Assembly: GCF_008727865.1 (NCBI RefSeq)
Contig: NZ_VTWU01000002.1
Coordinates: forward strand, 558,001-622,000
DNA: 64,000 nucleotides
Origin: Hymenobacter busanensis
Lineage (GTDB): Bacteria; Bacteroidota; Bacteroidia; Cytophagales; Hymenobacteraceae
Reading direction: 5' to 3'
In this document: one piece after another, positions 50,646-58,461 of the stretch
Layout of the letters: every line of letters starts with the position of its first letter
Position numbering within the stretch: the stretch's first letter is position 1
Position numbers and translations under genes: made by a program
The notes under the pieces: generated by a model
Told to the model about the DNA's origin: nothing
Seen by the model: the letters and a program-made list of their open reading frames with translations, nothing else
The model's database searches: none

Positions 50646-51773
50646 ATGGACAACACCAATCCGTCGCCCCTCGACACGCTGCGCCAACTCAAAGAATGGC
50701 TTGATGCCGGCACCATCACGCCGCAAGAATTTGAAACGCTCAAACGCAAGCTACTTTTCGACGAGAAAACGCCTGCTTCCGCCCCAACCGTTAGCACGCC
50801 ACCGCCTGCGCCTACTCCCCCGCCCGCACCCCCACGCGCCGAGCCGCACGTGATTCCCCCTCCTGTCGACGACCCGCTGCTGCCGCCGGTGCTGGCAGAC
50901 GAGCCGGGCCAGCCGCAGCTGGAACCCGTGATTATGGATCCGGTGCACTACACGCCCACCGAGTCGGCCACGCCCAATGCTGTTTTTTCCACTGAAGACG
51001 CCTACGAGCCCGAGCCCCAGCGCAAACAACCGCTGGCTACCGTGCTCATTGTGGGCGGCATTGTGTTGCTGCTGGCCCTCACGGCCTACCTAATGCTGGG
51101 CAACCGCGAGTCGGAGCGGCTGGCCAGCACCACCCTCACCGCCGCCGATTCGGCTGCCGTAGCTGTGGAAGAAGGCCCCCAGGCCGAGCAGCTGGAACTG
51201 CCGCCCGTAGCGGCTCCCGAAACCGTGCGCCTGCAACCCGCCATTCCCATTGCTACCGATTCGGCTGCCGCAACAACTCCCGCTGTTGCCCCCGGCACTG
51301 CGGAGGCGTCGGCCGAAAACAGTGCTGCCGGAGAAGCCGCGGTGAAAGTCCGTGTGCAGCGCGCTCTCTCGGCTTTGTATGCCGACATGGAAGCTGCGCC
51401 GTTTAACGCAGCGCAGCACTTTGCGCCCCAAGTAGAGCGGTTTTATACGTTGCAGAACACCACGCCGGCCGCCATCGAAGAGGAATTGAACCGCTCGCAC
51501 TTCCCAGAGTTTCTCGAAAGCCAGATCAGCTACGACCCCGGCACGCTCCAAATCAGCCCCGTGGCTGAAGACGGTACCGTGATGGTGCAATACCAAGAGC
51601 GCGGCAAGAGCCTGCGCAAGTCGCGCAACCAGTACCAGCAGACTGTGGCGCAAGTGCGGGCGCGGCTCGATAAAAACGGCAAGCTCACGTATTTCCGGCA
51701 GGAGCGCCTACTAGAAAACACGTTTACCGACGCAGCCCAACCAGCACCGGCTACCGTGCCGCCCGCCCAATAA
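50646..51773 (+). CDS. SHOCT-domain membrane protein (375 aa)
   Basis: Residues 6-38 form a SHOCT domain (DTLRQLKEWLDAGTITPQEF, then ETLKRKLLF). A long Pro-rich linker follows (about 42-75), then one membrane segment (about 133-152; ATVLIVGGIVLLLALTAYLM). An Ala/Thr-rich spacer (about 155-230) and a C-terminal globular domain (about 235-360) with YTLQNTTPAAIEEELNRSHF complete it. Topology suggests a cytosolic SHOCT domain and an exported C-terminal domain. SHOCT is a short oligomerisation or targeting motif. The role is unknown; the neighbours are also envelope proteins. Confidence 0.78.
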   Translation: MDNTNPSPLDTLRQLKEWLDAGTITPQEFETLKRKLLFDEKTPASAPTVSTPPPAPTPPPAPPRAEPHVIPPPVDDPLLPPVLADEPGQPQLEPVIMDPVHYTPTESATPNAVFSTEDAYEPEPQRKQPLATVLIVGGIVLLLALTAYLMLGNRESERLASTTLTAADSAAVAVEEGPQAEQLELPPVAAPETVRLQPAIPIATDSAAATTPAVAPGTAEASAENSAAGEAAVKVRVQRALSALYADMEAAPFNAAQHFAPQVERFYTLQNTTPAAIEEELNRSHFPEFLESQISYDPGTLQISPVAEDGTVMVQYQERGKSLRKSRNQYQQTVAQVRARLDKNGKLTYFRQERLLENTFTDAAQPAPATVPPAQ

Positions 51774-51781
51774 CTCCATCC

Positions 51782-52834
51782 ATGCCCTTTCTGCAGCTGT
51801 TTTTCCGCTTGCGGTATAGCCTCGTGGTAGCTTGCCTGCTGCTGAGCGGGTGCATCAACCTGATCAAGCCCCACCACGAGTTTGCCGACGAGGACGACAT
51901 TCCCGCCTCCGCCCTCGACTACAGCCAGCCCGACAGTTGGGCCGCCCTGCCCACCCGCGCCGATGCCGCCGACCAAGTGCCCGAAGGCAGTACGCTACAG
52001 GACCGCCAGGCCCAAGCCGCGGCCGACGTGTTCTTCGTGCACCCCACCACGCTGTTTCGGCGCGAGTGGAACGCCGACCCGCGAAAAGACCGCCTCAACA
52101 GCTTCACCGACCGCGCTTCCATCCGAAAGCAGGCCTCGGTGTTCAACGCGGCCGCCCGCATCTACGCACCGCGCTACCGGCAGGCCACACTCATGTCGTT
52201 TTTCGACAGCACCGCCAACGGCCAGCAGGCCCTGGAACTGGCGTATCAGGACGTGCGCTCGGCGTTCCAGTACTACCTGAAACACTACAACCAGAAACGC
52301 CCCATCATCGTGGCGGGCCACAGCCAGGGTACCCAGCACGCCAAACGCCTGCTGCGCGAGTTCTTCGACCGTGACCCGGCCCTGCGCCGCCGCTTGGTCG
52401 CGGCTTACCTTATCGGCTTCAATGTGCCCGCCACCAGCTTTCAGGCCCTGAAGCCCTGCGCCGATTCGCTGCAAACCGGCTGCTACGTAACGTGGAATGC
52501 TGCCGAATGGGGCCACGGTTTTGCGCCCTGGCAGCATTCCGTGGTCGTCAATCCGCTTACCTGGACGATGGATACCACCACGGCCCCCGCAACGCTAAAC
52601 CGCGGTAGCGTACCCAACGACTTCGAGAGCATCGAGCCGCAGAAAGCCGACGCCAAGATTCACAACGGCGTGCTATGGGTGCACCCGCCCGAAGGCAACG
52701 GTTACCCACGCTTTCTGCTGCCCGGCCAACCGGCCTTGCACCACTCCTTCCACATCGTCGACTACGGCTTGTTCTACATGAACCTGCGCCGCAACGCCCT
52801 GGCGCGGGTGCAAGCGTGGCAGCGACGTAACTAG
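51782..52834 (+). CDS. DUF3089 alpha/beta-hydrolase lipoprotein
   Basis: 350 aa, starting eight bases after the SHOCT gene. Lipoprotein signal with lipobox LLLSGC (Cys22). DUF3089 features: ADVFFVHPTTLFRREWNADP, then ARIYAPRYRQATLMSFF, a hydrolase nucleophile elbow AGHSQGTQHAKRL, and a late HIVDYGLFYMNLR providing the likely catalytic His region. These are probable esterases/lipases anchored in the envelope. The end overlaps the stop of the convergent 103-aa gene by four bases. Confidence 0.87.
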   Translation: MPFLQLFFRLRYSLVVACLLLSGCINLIKPHHEFADEDDIPASALDYSQPDSWAALPTRADAADQVPEGSTLQDRQAQAAADVFFVHPTTLFRREWNADPRKDRLNSFTDRASIRKQASVFNAAARIYAPRYRQATLMSFFDSTANGQQALELAYQDVRSAFQYYLKHYNQKRPIIVAGHSQGTQHAKRLLREFFDRDPALRRRLVAAYLIGFNVPATSFQALKPCADSLQTGCYVTWNAAEWGHGFAPWQHSVVVNPLTWTMDTTTAPATLNRGSVPNDFESIEPQKADAKIHNGVLWVHPPEGNGYPRFLLPGQPALHHSFHIVDYGLFYMNLRRNALARVQAWQRRN

Positions 52835-53142
52835 CCTTGCTGAGACCCAGCTAGCTGGTCGTCAAAAACCTGACGCAGATGGTTTATTGCAATGTTTGGA
52901 TAGTTGCTATTGAATGCATCTACGCTTTGCCAGAAGTGCTGCTCATTGAATCCGGCGAAATCATTTGTTGCGGCCAAGGCTAAGTTGTGCAATAGGTAAG
53001 CCACCGCACCCGTGTAATTGCTGTAACTCTTCAGCTGTTCGACAGTCCAAACATCTGCATGGTTATCCGTCGGAGTAGTACGAATGCTCAATAGAAAATC
53101 GTAGAGCAAGTAACGATAAGCGCTTTTCTCGTGGTCAGTCAT
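52831..53142 (-). CDS. Hypothetical protein (103 aa), A+T-rich
   Basis: Start at the ATG at 53142 (MTDHEKSAYRYLLYDFLLSIR). An all-helical, acidic protein with no signal peptide; blocks YTGAVAYLLHNLALAATNDF and INHLRQVFDDQL. I do not recognise it. Base composition is much more A+T-rich than its neighbours. It could be an immunity- or regulator-like small protein, but nothing in the sequence proves that. It lies downstream of the tsf terminator on the same strand. Confidence 0.6.
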   Translation of the reverse strand: MTDHEKSAYRYLLYDFLLSIRTTPTDNHADVWTVEQLKSYSNYTGAVAYLLHNLALAATNDFAGFNEQHFWQSVDAFNSNYPNIAINHLRQVFDDQLAGSQQG

Positions 53143-53156
53143 ATGCCAAATAACAA

Positions 53157-53188
53157 AAAAGCCCGCTGGCGCAATGCCAGCGGGCTTT
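53157..53188 (-). terminator. Terminator of the rplM-rpsI-rpsB-tsf operon
   Basis: A 13-bp perfect stem (53158-53170 with 53176-53188), 5-base loop, and on the minus strand a T-run (complement of the A-run at 53154-53160). It lies 21 bases past the tsf stop. Confidence 0.88.
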
Positions 53189-53208
53189 CGAATTGTGGTT
53201 AATGATGC

Positions 53209-54048
53209 TTAAGCACCGATAGCCACACGCTTGAAGTCCGATACCGTCATGCCTTTCGACGTTTTGTCGAGCAGCTGGGCGATGGTCAGCGAACCGTCTT
53301 TCACGAATTCTTGGTTCAGCAGGGTATTCTCCTTGTAGAACTTGTTGAGCTTGCCTTGGGCAATTTTCTCCAGCATGGCCTCGGGCTTGCCTTCGGCACG
53401 CGCCTGCTCTTTGCCGATTTCGATTTCGCGCTCTACCGTAGCCGAATCCACACCGTCTTTGTCAACGGCTACGGGACGCATGGCTACGATTTGCATGGCT
53501 ACGTCGCGGCCTACGGCAGCCACGTCGGCGTTGCCTACGTTCTTCAGGCCCACCAGTACGCCTTTCTTGTTGTCGGAGTGGATGTACGAGGCTACTTTCT
53601 CAGCGGTCATGTTCTCGTAAGCCACCACATCCAGCTTCTCGCCGATTTTGCCCATCAGGTCGGTGATGTGGTCTTGCAGCGAGCGGCCATCGGCCTGGGC
53701 CGAAGCCAGCAGGTCTTCCTTGGTGCCGGCGTTGGTTTTCACGGCGGCGTCCAGGATTTGCTGAGCCAGGGCTTTGAAGTCGGCTACTTTCGAAACCGGC
53801 TCGGTTTCGCAAGCCAAGGCAATCAGCTTGCCATTGGTGCCGTCTTCGCTCACGCTAGCCAGTACCAAACCTTCCGACGTGGCGTTGTCCGAACGCTTGT
53901 CGGCAATTTTCTGGCCCTGCTTGCGCAGAATGTCGCGAGCGGCTTCGAAGTCGCCATCGGCTTCTACCAGCGCTTTTTTGCAATCCATCATGCCCGCACC
54001 GGTCATGGTGCGCAGCTTGTTCACGTCTGCGGCGGTAATTGCTGCCAT
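53209..54048 (-). CDS. tsf: Elongation factor Ts
   Basis: 279 aa nucleotide-exchange factor that recycles EF-Tu from GDP to GTP. The N-terminal UBA-like domain and the EF-Ts signature LRTMTGAGMMDCKKALVEADGD are at the start, followed by the two core subdomains (ALACETEPVSKVADFKALAQ; VGRDVAMQIVAMRP). It is the last gene of the ribosomal operon. The 157-bp gap from rpsB is unusually long for this pair because it contains a palindromic heptamer element. Confidence 0.97.
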   Translation of the reverse strand: MAAITAADVNKLRTMTGAGMMDCKKALVEADGDFEAARDILRKQGQKIADKRSDNATSEGLVLASVSEDGTNGKLIALACETEPVSKVADFKALAQQILDAAVKTNAGTKEDLLASAQADGRSLQDHITDLMGKIGEKLDVVAYENMTAEKVASYIHSDNKKGVLVGLKNVGNADVAAVGRDVAMQIVAMRPVAVDKDGVDSATVEREIEIGKEQARAEGKPEAMLEKIAQGKLNKFYKENTLLNQEFVKDGSLTIAQLLDKTSKGMTVSDFKRVAIGA

Positions 54049-54060
54049 TGTGTAGATCTG

Positions 54061-54197
54061 AGAGTTGAGAACTTAGATGTTAGAATGATGCGGAAAGCCC
54101 ACCGGGCCGGTAAAAGCAAGAAGAAGTTAGAAGCCGAGGCTGAAAAGAAGTACACTCTCCAGGTCTCTAACTTCTAACTTCTAAAATCTCACTTCTA
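54061..54197. repeat. Palindromic element of tandem heptamers inside rpsB-tsf (element B)
   Basis: Plus-strand left side: AGAGTTG, AGAACTT, AGATGTT, AGAATGA (54061-54088). Inner copies: AGAAGTT, AGAAGCC (54122-54135). Right side, complementary type: TCTAACT, TCTAACT, TCTAAAA, TCTCACT, TCTAC (54166-54198). The outer arms match over about 19 bases with three mismatches when inverted. The plan is the same as at 47892-47986, but the heptamer differs. The element is transcribed as part of the ribosomal operon and could fold into a long hairpin between rpsB and tsf. Confidence 0.8.
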
Positions 54198-54205
54198 CAA
54201 AAGAC

Positions 54206-54973
54206 CTATTCGTCGGCGTTCTGCTTTTCCTGGATGGCTTCTTCGTCAGCCTGCTTGCGGTCAGCGTCCTCTTTGTCCACCTTGCGCTCCGACAGACCTT
54301 CTTCGATGGCCTTGCTGATAGCACCCACGATCAGGGCTACCGACTTCGAGGCGTCGTCGTTGGCCGGAATGGCGAAGTCAACGAGTTCGGGGTTCGAGTT
54401 CGTGTCGCAGATGGCAAACACCGGGATACCTAGCTTGTGGGCTTCTTTCACGGCGATGTGCTCACGCTTCACGTCGACCACGAACAGAGCAGCGGGCAGG
54501 CGGCTCAGGTCGGCAATGCCACCCAGTACGCGCTCCAGCTTCTCCCGCTCACGCGACAGCATCAGACGCTCACGCTTGGCAATAGCAGCGTAGGCGGTGT
54601 TTTCCTTCACCATCTTGTCGATGGTGCTCATTTTCTTCAGCGACTTGCGCACGGTGGCGAAGTTGGTGAGCATGCCGCCCAGCCAACGGTCGGTCACGTA
54701 CGGCATTTTGAGGCGCTTGGCCTCTTCCGTTACGATTTCCTGCGCCTGCTTCTTGGTGGCCACAAACATGATCTTGCGACCCGACTTGGCAATGTTGCGG
54801 ATGGCCGACGAGGCCTGGTCCAGCGACACCAAGGTTTTGTTCAGGTCGATGATGTGGATGCCGTTCTTCTCCATGAAGATGTACGGCGCCATTTTCGGGT
54901 CCCACTTGCGGGTAAGGTGACCAAAGTGGGCACCGGCATCCAGCAAGTCTTTATAGGTGATGGACTGAGCCAT
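54206..54973 (-). CDS. rpsB: 30S ribosomal protein S2
   Basis: 255 aa. Signature blocks: [21 protein letters not shown] at the N-terminus, then [12 protein letters not shown] and [19 protein letters not shown]. The late [20 protein letters not shown] and [16 protein letters not shown] regions are also conserved. An acidic-basic C-terminal tail is present. It sits 18 bases after rpsI and before tsf, the usual order. Confidence 0.98.
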   Translation of the reverse strand: MAQSITYKDLLDAGAHFGHLTRKWDPKMAPYIFMEKNGIHIIDLNKTLVSLDQASSAIRNIAKSGRKIMFVATKKQAQEIVTEEAKRLKMPYVTDRWLGGMLTNFATVRKSLKKMSTIDKMVKENTAYAAIAKRERLMLSREREKLERVLGGIADLSRLPAALFVVDVKREHIAVKEAHKLGIPVFAICDTNSNPELVDFAIPANDDASKSVALIVGAISKAIEEGLSERKVDKEDADRKQADEEAIQEKQNADE

Positions 54974-54991
54974 AATGAAAATTCCTCTGGA

Positions 54992-55378
54992 TTAGCGTTT
55001 CGAGAACTGGAACGAACGACGAGCCTTGCGGCGGCCCGGCTTCTTGCGCTCCACCATGCGGGGGTCGCGGGTCAGGAAGCCTTCCTTCTTCAGGGCCGGA
55101 CGGGTTTCGGCGTTTTCTTCAACCAAGGCCTTCGAAATGGCCAGGCGAATTGCTTCGGCCTGGGCGCTGATGCCTCCGCCGCGCACGTTTACGCGCACGT
55201 CGTACTTACCCACGGCATCGAGCGTGGTGAAGGGCTGGTTGACGATGGTTTCCAGGAGCTCGTTGCTGAAGTACGACTTCATGTCCCGGTCGTTGATAGT
55301 GATATTCCCTTGCCCGGCTTGCACGTAGATGCGAGCCACCGAGGTTTTTCTTCTACCAGAGGTGTTGATGATTTCCAT
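54992..55378 (-). CDS. rpsI: 30S ribosomal protein S9
   Basis: 128 aa from the ATG at 55378 (MEIINTSGRRKTSVARIYV); the longer frame adds a non-family extension. Conserved RGGGISAQAEAIRLAISKAL and the basic C-terminal tail ending SFQFSKR, which reaches the ribosomal P site. Second gene of the operon, 49 bases after rplM. Confidence 0.97.
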   Translation of the reverse strand: MEIINTSGRRKTSVARIYVQAGQGNITINDRDMKSYFSNELLETIVNQPFTTLDAVGKYDVRVNVRGGGISAQAEAIRLAISKALVEENAETRPALKKEGFLTRDPRMVERKKPGRRKARRSFQFSKR

Positions 55379-55427
55379 GAGTTGACGAATCAATGAAACG
55401 CGGCCCGGCAAAGGGCAACGCTGTTTT

Positions 55428-55880
55428 TTAGAGGTTGGTCAGCGAAACCGTGGTGGGCTGCTGGGCCTGGTGCGGGTGCTCGGCGCCGGGGTACACGAAC
55501 AGGTTGCGGAACTGGGCCGCGCCAAGGCGGTTGCCTTGCAGCATGCCTTTCACCGCGTGCTCGATAACCGAAGCCGAGTTCTTGGCCTTCTTGTCGCGCA
55601 GGTTGATGCTGCGCTGACCGCCAGGGTAGCCCGTGTGGCGCAGGTAGATTTTGTCCGTCAGTTTCTTGCCGGTCACGCGCAGTTTGTCGGCGTTGATGAC
55701 AATGACGTTGTCGCCGCAGTCGGCGTTGGGGGTGAACGAGGGCTTGTGCTTGCCACGCAGCATGTTGGCAATCTGGCTGGCCACTCGTCCGAGCGTGTTG
55801 TCGCTGGCGTCAACAATGACCCAGGCCTTATCGGCCGAGGCTTTGTTCACCGAGCGCGTCTTGAAGCTCAGATGATCCAT
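55428..55880 (-). CDS. rplM: 50S ribosomal protein L13
   Basis: 150 aa from the ATG at 55880. Signature blocks: WVIVDASDNTLGRVASQIA, LRGKHKPSFTPNADCGD, VRVTGKKL-like strand and YLRHTGYPGG. First gene of the ribosomal operon rplM-rpsI-rpsB-tsf. The 193-bp region upstream is shared with the divergent membrane-protein gene and should contain the operon promoter, which I could not place. Confidence 0.97.
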   Translation of the reverse strand: MDHLSFKTRSVNKASADKAWVIVDASDNTLGRVASQIANMLRGKHKPSFTPNADCGDNVIVINADKLRVTGKKLTDKIYLRHTGYPGGQRSINLRDKKAKNSASVIEHAVKGMLQGNRLGAAQFRNLFVYPGAEHPHQAQQPTTVSLTNL

Positions 55881-56040
55881 GGATCAAGAGGGTTGAGGGT
55901 TGGGTAAGTATTTACGAATCAGCCACAAACTCTGCGAAGAAGGCACAGGGTCCGGGAAAAACGGACACAAAGTTACTCCTTTTTGCTTGAGTTGCAATGC
56001 AGTAGCCTAGAATTGTACCGGGCGGCTTGGACTTTTGCGG

Positions 56041-56048
56041 TATCTTTG
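56041..56048 (+). promoter_or_regulatory. -7 promoter box of the GT-C-like gene
   Basis: TATCTTTG, a perfect TAnnTTTG match, 26 bases before the ATG at 56074. The nearest TTG upstream is too far for a canonical spacer. Confidence 0.55.
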
Positions 56049-56073
56049 AGCTTTGTACTTAGCCCATTAGCTC

Positions 56074-57543
56074 ATGCCCGAAGCCGCCGCAGCTTCTTTT
56101 GTTATTCCTCCGCGTACCGATGATTGGTGGGCCCGCCGCCTGCTGGCGGCGCTGCTGCTGCTCTCAGTGGCGGTGGCGTGCTTCACCAAAACCACCTACG
56201 ATTCGGGCGACAGTATTGCGCACTACCTCTTCGCGCGCTATGCCTTCGAGCACCCCGAAAACTTTCTGCACTCGTGGGCCAAGCCGGTGTACGTGCTGCT
56301 GACGGTGCTGCCGGCCCAAGCGGGTTTTCGCGGCATCATGCTGTTCAACTGCGGGGCCGTGGCGCTGGCCGCCTGGGCGGCCTACCGGCTGGCACGACGC
56401 CTGGAGTTGCCGTGGCCGTGGCTAGCCATCGTATTTACCTACGCCGCGCCCGATTATTTTCGAGCCCAGTTTTCGGGGCTTACCGAACCGCTGTTTAGCA
56501 CCGTGCTGGTGTGCGCGGCGGCACTCACGGCCGGCCGGCGCGTGGGCTGGGGCACGGTGCTGGTTTCGTTTCTGCCGCTGGTGCGCTCCGAGGGCTTCCT
56601 GATGCTGGGCGTGTGGCTGGTGTATTTGGCCCTCACGCAACAATGGCGGCACCTGCCCAAGCTGGGCATCGGCTTTGTGGTATTCAGCCTGATTGGCGGA
56701 CTGTTTTACCACGACTTCTGGTGGATGTTTACCCGCAACGCCTATCCGTATAAAGCGGCGCGCTACGGCTCGGGGGAGCTGCTGCATTTCGTCGTGAGCA
56801 CGCCGAAAGTAATTGGCTGGGCACTCACGGGGCTGTTTGCGGCGGGCATCGGCGCCAAAGTGCTGCTGTGGCTGCGACCCTGCCAGCGTCAGCGGCCGGC
56901 GGCGTTTCGGCGGGAGCTGTTTCTGGTGTACGGCAACGTGTTCGTGTACGGGGCAGCCCACAGCCTCTTTTGGTGGCTGGGCATTTTCGCCTCGTTTGGC
57001 ATGATTCGGGTGCTCAACGGCATCGTGCCGCTTATGGCACTGGTGGCGCTGCACGGCCTCGACGCCCTGAGCCGACAACTGCACCGCCCCGCGTTGCGCA
57101 ACTACGCGGCCACGCTGGTGGTGCTGGCCGTGGCCATTTACCCGCTCACGGGCGCCCGCAACGGCTTCCGCTGGCGCACCGATTTTCAGCAACTGCCCGA
57201 CCAGCGGCTGACCGAGCAAGCCGCCCGCTGGATCGACCAAACCTACCCGGCCGGCAACCCGCCCATCGCCTTTGAACATCCGTTGGTGGCCCTGGCCCTG
57301 GAAGCCGACCCGTTTGATAAAGCGCAACGGCACCACATCGAAAAGCTGAACCCCGCGCAACCGTTGCCGAGCGGCTCGTTGGTGGTGTGGGACGATTGGT
57401 TTGCCGTGATGGAAGGCGGCACCCAGCTAAAGCACCTGAGCGAGTCGCCGGCGTACCGGCTGCGGTGGCAAGGTAGCGTGCCGCGCGATGCGCGCCACCC
57501 CGAAGACGGCACTTACCACATGGCCGTGTTCGAGAAACGCTAG
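56074..57543 (+). CDS. GT-C-like integral membrane glycosyltransferase candidate
   Basis: 489 aa with about ten hydrophobic segments up to residue ~365 and a soluble C-terminal part of ~120 residues. An acidic motif in the first external loop (TTYDSGDSIAHYLFARYAFEH) and the block FSGLTEPLFSTVLVCAA resemble polyprenyl-phosphate-dependent GT-C enzymes (PMT/ArnT-like). The donor and acceptor are unknown, so the assignment is tentative. It is a single gene divergent from rplM, tail-to-tail with the pseudouridine synthase gene. Confidence 0.72.
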   Translation: MPEAAAASFVIPPRTDDWWARRLLAALLLLSVAVACFTKTTYDSGDSIAHYLFARYAFEHPENFLHSWAKPVYVLLTVLPAQAGFRGIMLFNCGAVALAAWAAYRLARRLELPWPWLAIVFTYAAPDYFRAQFSGLTEPLFSTVLVCAAALTAGRRVGWGTVLVSFLPLVRSEGFLMLGVWLVYLALTQQWRHLPKLGIGFVVFSLIGGLFYHDFWWMFTRNAYPYKAARYGSGELLHFVVSTPKVIGWALTGLFAAGIGAKVLLWLRPCQRQRPAAFRRELFLVYGNVFVYGAAHSLFWWLGIFASFGMIRVLNGIVPLMALVALHGLDALSRQLHRPALRNYAATLVVLAVAIYPLTGARNGFRWRTDFQQLPDQRLTEQAARWIDQTYPAGNPPIAFEHPLVALALEADPFDKAQRHHIEKLNPAQPLPSGSLVVWDDWFAVMEGGTQLKHLSESPAYRLRWQGSVPRDARHPEDGTYHMAVFEKR

Positions 57544-57552
57544 CCTGGCCGT

Positions 57553-58266
57553 TTAGCTGTACTGGCGCAGCGTATCCACGAGCACGCGGAAGTCCTTGGG
57601 GTAGTCGGCCTGTACGCTGATGGGTTCCCCGTCGAGACCGGCGAAGGTGAGCTGGTAGGCGTGCAGGGCGAAGCGCTTGATGAAGGGCTGCTCTTCGTCG
57701 CCCTGCTTCACGTTGAACTTGCGCTTGAGCGACGAGAGGTAGAAGTCCTCGCCGCCGTACATGGTGTCGCCCACGATGGGCGCCTGCAGGTACATTAGGT
57801 GGAGGCGAATCTGGTGCATGCGGCCGGTAATGGGCATGCACTCGAAGAGCGTGTGGCGGGCGAAGGTTTCGAGGGTGCGTACCAGCGTTTCGGCGTGCTT
57901 GCCGTTGAAGGCGAGGCGGGCTTTGCCCTTGGTGGTGGTTTCGATGCTGCGCTCCACGCGCAGGCCTTCGTAGTGGTGCACGCCCCAGCTCACGGCGTGG
58001 TACACCTTCTGCACCTTGCGGTCCTCAAACTGCATGGCCAGGTTGCGGTAGGCCTCGGGGTGCTTGGCCAGGGCCAGGGCGCCACTGGTTTCTTTGTCGA
58101 TGCGGTGGCCGGCCTGGATGTCGTCGTAGTGCTGGCGGGCAAGGCGCAGGATATTGGGTGCGCCACCTACCCGCTCGTCGAGCGTGGCCAGAAACGGCGG
58201 CTTGTTGATGACGAGGTAGTCCTCGTTTTCGAATATGATGAGGTCTTGAAAAGCAGGTAGCTTCAT
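57553..58266 (-). CDS. RluA-family pseudouridine synthase
   Basis: 237 aa from the ATG at 58266 (MKLPAFQDLIIFENEDYLV). The catalytic motif is GHRIDKETSGALALAK with the nucleophilic Asp (family consensus HRLDxxTSG). KPPFLATLDERVG precedes it, and TGRMHQIRLHLMYLQAPIVGD follows. There is no S4 domain at the N-terminus, as in RluA-type and TruC-type enzymes. It isomerises uridine in rRNA or tRNA; the target site is not predictable here. The longer upstream frame crosses a repeat and is not used. Confidence 0.93.
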   Translation of the reverse strand: MKLPAFQDLIIFENEDYLVINKPPFLATLDERVGGAPNILRLARQHYDDIQAGHRIDKETSGALALAKHPEAYRNLAMQFEDRKVQKVYHAVSWGVHHYEGLRVERSIETTTKGKARLAFNGKHAETLVRTLETFARHTLFECMPITGRMHQIRLHLMYLQAPIVGDTMYGGEDFYLSSLKRKFNVKQGDEEQPFIKRFALHAYQLTFAGLDGEPISVQADYPKDFRVLVDTLRQYS

Positions 58267-58270
58267 GAAT

Positions 58271-58326
58271 CGCAGATGACGCGGATGGGGCGCGGGTGCC
58301 GCAGATGCGACTGGCGCGGATGACGC
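58271..58326. repeat. Degenerate tandem repeat of a CGCRGATGA unit
   Basis: Four imperfect copies of a nine-base unit (CGCAGATGA at 58271, CGCGGATGG at 58280, then CGCAGATGC near 58300 and CGCGGATGA at 58315) with irregular spacers. It lies directly upstream of the pseudouridine synthase gene and resembles simple interspersed repeats in related genomes. Confidence 0.5.
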
Positions 58327-58401
58327 CGACCTTGCAGGCATTGCTGCATCGGCAAGACTAGCTGAACAAAGGCAGCGTACGAGTTGGTGCCGCAAAAATA
58401 G

Positions 58402-58432
58402 CGGAGCCACAACTTATTGGGTTGTGGCTCCG
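58402..58432 (-). terminator. Terminator of the YeiH-like gene
   Basis: A 12-bp perfect stem (58402-58413 with 58421-58432) and 7-base loop; on the minus strand it is followed by TATTTTT. It lies 30 bases past the stop at 58462. Confidence 0.85.
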
Positions 58433-58461
58433 TGCAAAAGAAGGGCAGCAGTTGCGGGTAT

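Noticed and set aside
58267-58410. 48-residue N-terminal extension of the pseudouridine synthase
   Set aside because: It runs through a degenerate nonamer repeat and matches nothing in the family; the ATG at 58266 fits.
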